The notes under the pieces are model-generated. The model ran no database searches. It saw only the letters and a program-made list of their open reading frames with translations, and had not been told where the DNA came from. A stretch of DNA of 64,000 nucleotides from Streptomyces flavidovirens DSM 40150 (GTDB lineage Bacteria > Actinomycetota > Actinomycetes > Streptomycetales > Streptomycetaceae). Shown one piece after another: positions 59,101-64,000 of the stretch. Every line of letters begins with the position of its first letter. The stretch's first letter is position 1. Where the stretch lies: the NCBI RefSeq assembly GCF_000429085.1, contig NZ_AUBE01000028.1, positions 1 to 64,000 on the forward strand. The letters run 5' to 3'. Position numbers and translations under genes: made by a program.

Positions 59101-61214
59101 TGGGGCGAACTGCCCGACGGCTGGTGAGGTCGCGTGGGGGAGTTGGCCGCACCCGGTTGTGGCGCGTGCGGTGTGTTGCCGGCCGGAGTCGGCGCCGTGT
59201 CGGGTGTACGCGCGGGGGAGCCGGAGCCGGGTGTGTTGGCTGTGTTCGGCGTTGCCGTTGGGGGCGAGTGTCTGGTTGGGGTCGGCTGTCGCGGGTCCTG
59301 GCTCGGGGTCGTCGAGCTTGGGCTCTGGTGCGTGTTGGGGCTGCGGCCGTCCGAAGCGCTCGGCGTAGTGGGTGCCTGGCCCTGGGGCCGACCGCCGGTC
59401 GAGCCGGGCGTGTTCTGGTTCGGGGGGCGGCTGTCACTCGTGCCTGGCGTGTTCTGGTTCGGCCCCGGATTGCGGGTGCCCGCCCCGCCCGGCGTGTTCT
59501 GGTTGGGGCTGGATGTGTGTCCAGGGGGCGTCGCCCCGGGGGTACGGCCGTCCGTCGACGGTGTCGGCGTGCTGCGCGGGGGCGTGGAAGGTGTCGGGTT
59601 CGGGGTGGAGACCGGGCTCGGCCCCGTGGGGTTGGGGATGCCTGGGGTGGTGGAGGGGGTCCGGGGCGGGGCGGCTGTCGGGTTGGGGCTGGTGGGGCTC
59701 GTGCCGGACGGGGAGCCGCCTGAGGTGGTGTTCGTGCCGGTACGTGCACCTGCGGCGCCGTCCGCTGTGGCGGGCGGCGCGGGCGAGGTCGGCATGGAGG
59801 AGTTGCCGTCCGGGCGGGGGCCGGCCGTGGGCGAGGGGTCGGTCGTGGTGGGGGTGGGGGCGGCGTTGGACTGGGTCGGGATGTTGGCGGCGAGGCTGTC
59901 GATCGACGTACTGATCGAGCCGCCGCTAGTCGTGGAGGAGGGTGTGCTGCTGGACGCCGGCGTGGGGGCCGACTGGGGGGTGGGCGCGGTGAGTCCACCG
60001 GTGGAGGAGGAGCCGCCGCGGGTGTCGCCGGTGCCGGGCGTGCTGCTGCTGTTGTTGCTGCTGGTGTCCGGCGTGGGGGAAGGTGGCGTATTGCTGGGTG
60101 CGGGGTCGTCGAAGTCCGACAGCGTCGGCCTGGAGGGCGAGTTCAAGGAGGAAGGATTCTGCCCGGCGTCCGGGGTGCTGCCTGCTGTGTCGGTGCTGGG
60201 AAGGCTTCCGAGGTCGGGGGCGCTGAAGGGCGCGGGGCCGTCGCCGTCGGCGGATATGCCACCGCCGATGTTCGTGTTGCCCGTGTTGGCGTTCGAACGT
60301 GAGGTCGTCGACGAATCCGAGGAGTCGGACGAGTTCGAGCCGGATGCGTTCGAGTTCGAGGAGTTGGATCCGTCGGAGGAGCTGGTGTTCCCCGAATCGC
60401 CGTCGCCGCCGTCACCGCTGTTGTCCCCCGCCGTGGGGTTGGAGCGGTTGTTGTAGGCGTCCATGCTGTTGTTGTAGCCGCTGTCAATGCCGTCGCGGAC
60501 GCTGCTGCCGGCCTTCTTGCCGAGACCGTCGCGCAGTCCTTCCGCGAACGTCTGCGGGGTCTGCTTGATGGCCTCCCAGCCGCCCTTCGCCCCCGCCCCG
60601 ACAGTCTTGCTGAGGTCGAAGCCTTCCTGGGTGCCGAAGCCGACGTTCACGGACTGCGTGACCAGGTCGGTGACCATCGCCTGGACCGCCGAGACCGCCG
60701 GTTCTTTCATCGCCTCGATGATCGCCTGCATCAGCGCGTCTTTGAGTGCGTCGATGATGCGTCGTACGGCGACGCGGGTGACCTGAGTGGCGGCCATCCC
60801 GGCGGCGGCGGACAGGCCGAAGGTGACGACGGACGCGGCCGCGGCAGCGGCGATCTGGATGGCCAGCGCGAGCAGTTGGACGATGACCGCGTACTTCGCG
60901 AACGTCACCACATAGGCGGCGGCTTCGAAGGTGTTCGCCAAGATGTACGCGGCTTCGGCGGCGTTGGCGAGGTAGCCGTCCGAAGCGCCGTCGGAGAACT
61001 TCTTGTAGTGCGTGGTGAACTTGTCGATGGACTCGCCCGCGTTGTGTGCGATCACGGTCCGCGCGCTGGTGTCCGCCCGTAGGCGCAGCTTCTGCGCGTC
61101 GTCACCGAACTTGCGCCACAGCTTGGCGGACTCCCTGAGCAGGTCCTCGTTGGCTGTCGGCCAGTTGTAGCCGAGCATCTTCAGGAGCCACTCGAGCTCA
61201 TCCGGCAACATCAT
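56091..61214 (-). CDS. ESX-type polymorphic toxin with papain-fold glutaminase and PD-(D/E)XK nuclease-like domains
   Basis: A 1707-residue toxin. Residues 1-200 form an ESX-type helical head (LWRKFGDDAQKLRLRADTSARTVI, hydrophobic AYVVTFAKYAVIVQLLALAIQ). About 270-800 is disordered, rich in Ser/Thr/Pro/Asn (NQNTPG repeats). A papain-fold glutamine deamidase domain follows: Cys850 (NNCADC), His942 (GGGHAFNAV), Asp957 (VWIDTQSG). A second disordered block (TDPRT/SDPRT repeats) precedes a C-terminal nuclease-like domain: Asp1534 (NRFDQIW), Glu1551 and Lys1553 (VVVEAKGS), then QGTREYFETILHEM. I chose ATG 61214, where the ESX head begins; GTG 61220 is possible. Imm49 overlaps the 3' end. Confidence 0.82.
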   Translation of the reverse strand: MMLPDELEWLLKMLGYNWPTANEDLLRESAKLWRKFGDDAQKLRLRADTSARTVIAHNAGESIDKFTTHYKKFSDGASDGYLANAAEAAYILANTFEAAAYVVTFAKYAVIVQLLALAIQIAAAAAASVVTFGLSAAAGMAATQVTRVAVRRIIDALKDALMQAIIEAMKEPAVSAVQAMVTDLVTQSVNVGFGTQEGFDLSKTVGAGAKGGWEAIKQTPQTFAEGLRDGLGKKAGSSVRDGIDSGYNNSMDAYNNRSNPTAGDNSGDGGDGDSGNTSSSDGSNSSNSNASGSNSSDSSDSSTTSRSNANTGNTNIGGGISADGDGPAPFSAPDLGSLPSTDTAGSTPDAGQNPSSLNSPSRPTLSDFDDPAPSNTPPSPTPDTSSNNSSSTPGTGDTRGGSSSTGGLTAPTPQSAPTPASSSTPSSTTSGGSISTSIDSLAANIPTQSNAAPTPTTTDPSPTAGPRPDGNSSMPTSPAPPATADGAAGARTGTNTTSGGSPSGTSPTSPNPTAAPPRTPSTTPGIPNPTGPSPVSTPNPTPSTPPRSTPTPSTDGRTPGATPPGHTSSPNQNTPGGAGTRNPGPNQNTPGTSDSRPPNQNTPGSTGGRPQGQAPTTPSASDGRSPNTHQSPSSTTPSQDPRQPTPTRHSPPTATPNTANTPGSGSPARTPDTAPTPAGNTPHAPQPGAANSPTRPHQPSGSSPHTPNTPQQPSSTNPAKPSNTPNQQPQQPQPPVIAVPIHTVIPGPNTASQASNPSPSGPQAPGSPQANPGAPDKPEPQTDSLEDIRNDLDHEPGGLTEPDPQDQQLLANAVPRNPDGTPQRFPDPFGPWSQLQNDGGNEVPGRSNNCADCSRSFLETWRGNPQVSAPRTLDTDENGNLDPWSPESSANENQIRWSGAPHSYAGEGSDPDTAQRIADDLLQAGHGAHAIVQVDWPGGGGHAFNAVNHNGQVVWIDTQSGQVSHDPLHIPNAEHVWHIPMDPDGNPLHPAETGTGDSQNQNDESQADNSENAENSDSNGQPDNNTQNDASGDTPKQQTSDNEPSTESPTTADSTTPDPDPDPANSKAENEDGQTPQAPSTPDGRQTSPDDGNSTQPRQSETPEPATEQNRPSPSETPDTRDQQQRPTHTTPDNADTGTPDNISTPPRTATDSPSDPTTNRDTPQQTTTHSDPRTSIPHQQTTDPRTTDPRTADPRTSDHRASDPRTSDPHRDTPPRPDQTRPDPLEHPRSETPDRDRSELPDQPRPNDPAPDRSDSHNDRPSDMNKDSAVPTRESLPNGKNADAANYVKDSVNGKKPLYGDIAPENPAQASRPTSPERPSGPAEPAGSTPDGNGQPSGRQRDLDMLARANAGMRARDRGEESADRTWFEKYYHPNSGYRRSRTNPAEDGRPVSQLHPTNDPENPWMLANDAPDAPEETYIDEGARTGERKKGISEENQKRLDKAAKARQDAIDADWQPHKDRKAAKDAYEKNKTPENKKKFDQADAIHSPLHGEMTRASEDYGEQVAEFHAMPEHFGEYTRIDDRATGNNRFDQIWTIPDSDPPKFVVVEAKGSTDAELGQRRGIPSEEGSTPDSSPHSSVPDQTDGGQSDGQDSQDDPRPGVPKVRQGTREYFETILHEMEQRSQRILADPKKSEAEKLAAVEEAKLAHALAAALEDDPCRVTYILVKGKADKQGNHDGYEMKQFDTRPQAEKDRERNNDQDPEA

Positions 61215-61551
61215 CGCCACAGCGCGCCACACCCCCGACAGGCAACCGCCGCACAACGTCCCCCAACGGCAGGGGAATCACACGAAGTACAGCCGTGCCC
61301 CGAGCTTACTAACCATCACCGGCGTTGCCGCAGACTGCTCCTGTCACAACCCTGCTGCGAGACGGACCCGCATCGCGAGCAGGCTGTGCAGCGTCTGAGC
61401 CTCTCAGGCGGCCGGCTGGTGCTGTCGTCGGTAGAGGGCGATGGCCTTGTGCGAGAGCCTGCTCGGAGGTCATGGGTCCTTGCCCGACTCGCGTCTGCCT
61501 TGTGTGGGAAGTTCGGCCACGGTCAGACCCGGTCGTCGGCCACAAGGCGCG
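61215..61551. other. 337-bp gap without a supported gene
   Basis: Lies between the small WXG-like gene and the toxin start. I see no convincing ORF, hairpin or repeat; the toxin promoter or leader is presumably here. Confidence 0.5.
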
Positions 61552-61938
61552 TCAGACCGACTTGAGGTTGTCCACCTTCGAGCCGACATCGGCATCCTGC
61601 TGGGCCCGGAGAGCCGCGTACTTCGCGTCCTCTCCCAGCTCATGCTTCTCGTGCCGCACGCCCATCGCGGTGAACTTCATGCCCATGCCCGCGATCCGCT
61701 TCGCCAGGCTCGGCATCGAGTCCTTCATGCCGTCGCGCAGACCTTCGTAGACAACGCCGAAGTACTCGCCCATCTCGTCGTCGCCCCACGGCGGCGTCTT
61801 GCCCGAACCCTTCTCGATGGCGTTCAGGCCTTCGAACAGCGCCCTCGCGGCGATGGCGAAGTCCTGGCCCACCTCGAACATGTGGAAGCCCTCGCCCTTG
61901 AGGACCGACGCATCGGCCCTCATCGTGTCGTCCCCCAC
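61552..61938 (-). CDS. Small WXG100-like protein, candidate toxin partner
   Basis: A 128-residue helical protein from GTG 61938, with GGGGGAAG upstream. Helical segments are VGQDFAIAARALFEGLNAIEKGS and SLAKRIAGMGMKFTAMGVRHEKHELGEDAKYAALRAQQDADVG. It lacks W-x-G and a YxxxD/E. In many bacteria a small helical protein encoded just upstream of an LXG/WXG toxin acts as targeting factor; here it precedes the toxin by 337 bases in the same direction, so a partner role is likely but inferred. Confidence 0.6.
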   Translation of the reverse strand: MGDDTMRADASVLKGEGFHMFEVGQDFAIAARALFEGLNAIEKGSGKTPPWGDDEMGEYFGVVYEGLRDGMKDSMPSLAKRIAGMGMKFTAMGVRHEKHELGEDAKYAALRAQQDADVGSKVDNLKSV

Positions 61939-62101
61939 CGCAACTTCCCCCTGTAGTACGACCGTCTGTCGCGCCGTCAGCCTAATGCCGCAGCCGCACC
62001 GCTTCCAAGGGACATGCGTGCGGGAAAGCGTGCGGGAAAGCCTGAGGGGCGGGCACCCTCATGGGCGCCCGCCCCTCACACGTGTCCACCAGCAGCAGAG
62101 A

Positions 62102-64000
62102 TCAGAACCGCGACGGCAGCCAGCCCACCTGGACCATCTGCCCGCTGCGCCGTCGCGTGTGGAAGTACCCACGCCCCGGCGGCAGCTGCGACGGTGAGAT
62201 GTTGCCCAGCAGCGCACCCTCCGACCGGTCGCCGGACATCACCAGACCCTGCGCCCCGAGCTCCCGCAGACGCTGCATCACCGGCTCGTACAGCGACCGG
62301 CTCGCGCCGCCCGCCGAGCGCGCGATGATGATGTGCAGGCACGTCACGGGCGTACGGCAGGTACTCCACCAGCGGCGACAGCGGGTTCATGCCGGTCGCC
62401 ACCAGGTCGTAGTCGTCGATGATGACGTACGCGTCCGGGCTGTTGTACCAGCTTCGGTTGCGAAGCTGCTCCGGCGTGACGTCCGGCCCCGGCATCCGGC
62501 GGCTGAGCGACCCGGCGAGGCCCTCCAGCGTCTCCGTCAGCGCCGGCGCCGAAGCGCAGTAGCGCGACAGGTGCGACTCCGGTACGGCCTCCAGGTGCGC
62601 ACGCCGGTAGTCACCCATGACGATCTTCGCCTGGTCGGGCGTGTAGCGCTCGGTGATCTGCTTGATGAGCAGCCGCAGCACCGCCGACTTACCCGACTCG
62701 CTCTCACCGAACACGATGAAGTGCGGGTCCGTCTCGAAGTCGATGAACACCGGCGCGAGCGCCGACTCGTCGATACCGAAGGCGACACCGCGCTCCGGGT
62801 GCTCGAAGCCCTTGGGCAGCCGGTCCGCCTCCAGGAGCCTCGGCAGCAGCCGCACGGCGGGAGCCGGATTGCCCTGCCAGTTCTCGTTGATGCCCCGGAT
62901 GAGTACGGCCGTGGCCTCCGCCAGGTCCTCCGTCTCCGAGGACCCGTCGACCCGCGGCAGCGCCGTCATGAAGTGCAGCTTGTCCGGGCTCAGACCACGG
63001 CCCGGTACGGACGCCGGTACGTTCTGCGCCACCTTGCGGTCGATCTCCGACTCCGTCGGGTCACCCAGCCGCAGCTCGATGCGGTTCTGCAGCATGTCCT
63101 TGAGCGCGGGCCGCACCTCCGTGTAGCGGCTCGCCGTCAGGATCACGTGCACACCGAAGCCGAGACCGCGCATCGCGATGTCCGTGATGCTCGCCTCGAG
63201 CATCTCGTAGTCCGTCTTGAACGTCGCCCAGCCGTCGATGACGAGGAAGACGTCACCCCACGGCTGGTCGGGGAGCTGTCCCGCCGCCCGGCGCTGCCGG
63301 TACGTCTGGATCGAGTCGACGTTGTTCGCGCGGAAGTACTCCTCGCGCGCGTTGAGGATGCCCTCGACCTCGCTGACCGTACGGCGTACCTTCTCGCCGT
63401 CGAGCCGGTTCGCGACCCCGCCGACGTGTGCCAGGTCCTCCATCGCGATCAGACCGCCACCACCGAAGTCCAGGCAGTAGAACTGCACTTCGCTCGGCGT
63501 GTGCGTGAAGGCGAACGACGAGATGAGCGTACGCAGCAGAGTCGACTTGCCGGACTGCGGACCACCCACGAACAGACCGTGGCCCGCCCCACCCGCGAAG
63601 TCCCGGTACAGCACGTCACGCCGCTGCTCGAACGGCTTGTCCACCAGACCGACCGGCACGTTGAGCCGGCCGAGCGCGGTGTACTCCGGCGCGGTCAGCC
63701 CGCGCTCCGCCGTGACGGCCAGCGCCGGCAGCAGCTGCTCCAGCGAAGGCGCCTCCTCCAGCGGCGGCAGCCACACCTGGTGGGCCGGCGGCCCCTGGTT
63801 CTCCATCTTGGCGACGATGACGTCCAGGACGGTGTCGGCAAGCGCGTCGTCCACCCGGTTGTCGGCCTCGGGCTCCTCGATCACGGGCTGCGGCGGCAGC
63901 GCCACGTGCTGCGCCGTGAACAGCGCGGGCCGAAGCTGAGTGGAACGGTGCACGCGGGAGGGGCCCTCACCGTGGTAGGCGCCCGACACGTACGCCGCCT
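62102..64000 (-). CDS. eccC: Type VII secretion ATPase EccC, C-terminal part, with a frameshift near the end
   Basis: About 630 C-terminal residues of EccC, the FtsK/SpoIIIE-like motor; the gene continues beyond base 64000. The second ATPase domain shows Walker A VGGPQSGKSTL and Walker B DVFLVIDGW; the third shows FGESESGKSAV and AYVIIDDYD. The frame is lost near 62346: YARDV is followed by CLHIIIARSAGGASRSLYEPVMQ only in another frame, ending VGWLPSRF at 62102. Restoring two bases gives ARDVGLHIIIARS, the expected family sequence. EccC is essential for export, so I favour a sequence error but cannot exclude a real mutation. Confidence 0.88.

Noticed and set aside
59006..59998. Arg/Pro/Thr-rich minus-strand frame within the toxin
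   Set aside because: An alternative frame of the same repeats; the toxin frame joins well-formed domains on both sides.
62102..62347. The 81-codon frame at the end of eccC as a separate small gene
   Set aside because: Its sequence continues the third EccC ATPase domain exactly at the break of the main frame, so it is the displaced C-terminus, not a new gene.

Overview
The window is high-GC actinobacterial chromosome, almost certainly Streptomyces. Evidence is the codon bias, the frequent GTG starts, the GTGA/ATGA start-stop overlaps, the conserved order ispG - acetyltransferases - proS - rimP - nusA - ylxR - infB - DUF503 - rbfA - truB - ribF, and an ESX-type (type VII) secretion locus in the place where, as I recall, S. 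coelicolor has its ESX locus. Species cannot be told from the sequence.

Layout. 1-18.4 kb is core: end of the MEP pathway gene ispG, two GNAT acetyltransferases, prolyl-tRNA synthetase, a short minus-strand accessory operon (lipoprotein, ferritin-like protein, a degenerate APH-like kinase), then the translation/transcription operon rimP-nusA-ylxR-infB-(DUF503)-rbfA-truB, interrupted before ribF by a 1376-residue trypsin-like/P-loop ATPase fusion whose protease serine is missing. 18.4-24.7 kb is a minus-strand oligopeptide-type ABC importer whose binding protein carries a C-terminal membrane anchor instead of a lipobox. 25-26 kb holds a small membrane protein and a DUF397 protein.

26.1-64 kb is one large type VII secretion region. 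Core parts: an EspI/MinD-like ATPase, EccE, EccB, a WXG100 pair, EccC (runs off the right edge) and three separate subtilisin-type mycosins. Around them are further WXG-like small helical proteins, larger WXG-headed putative substrates and small membrane proteins. Several candidate substrates end in YxxxD/E secretion motifs. The minus-strand block 47.3-61.9 kb looks like a polymorphic-toxin island: a 1707-residue ESX-type toxin with two predicted catalytic domains (papain-fold glutamine deamidase, then a PD-(D/E)XK-like nuclease), an overlapping Imm49-like immunity gene, an Imm35/YrhB-like gene with a C10 tract in its coding strand, and four genes with P-loop ATPase, WD-like, SUKH-4 and deaminase-like modules. 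Two of these four are broken by single-base deletions, and eccC is also out of frame near its end, so either real decay or homopolymer sequencing errors must be considered.

Working model (inference): EccB/C/E with the mycosins export WXG partners and the large toxin; Imm49 and Imm35-like proteins protect the producer and its kin; the ATPase/SUKH-4 genes downstream may be additional or orphan immunity modules.
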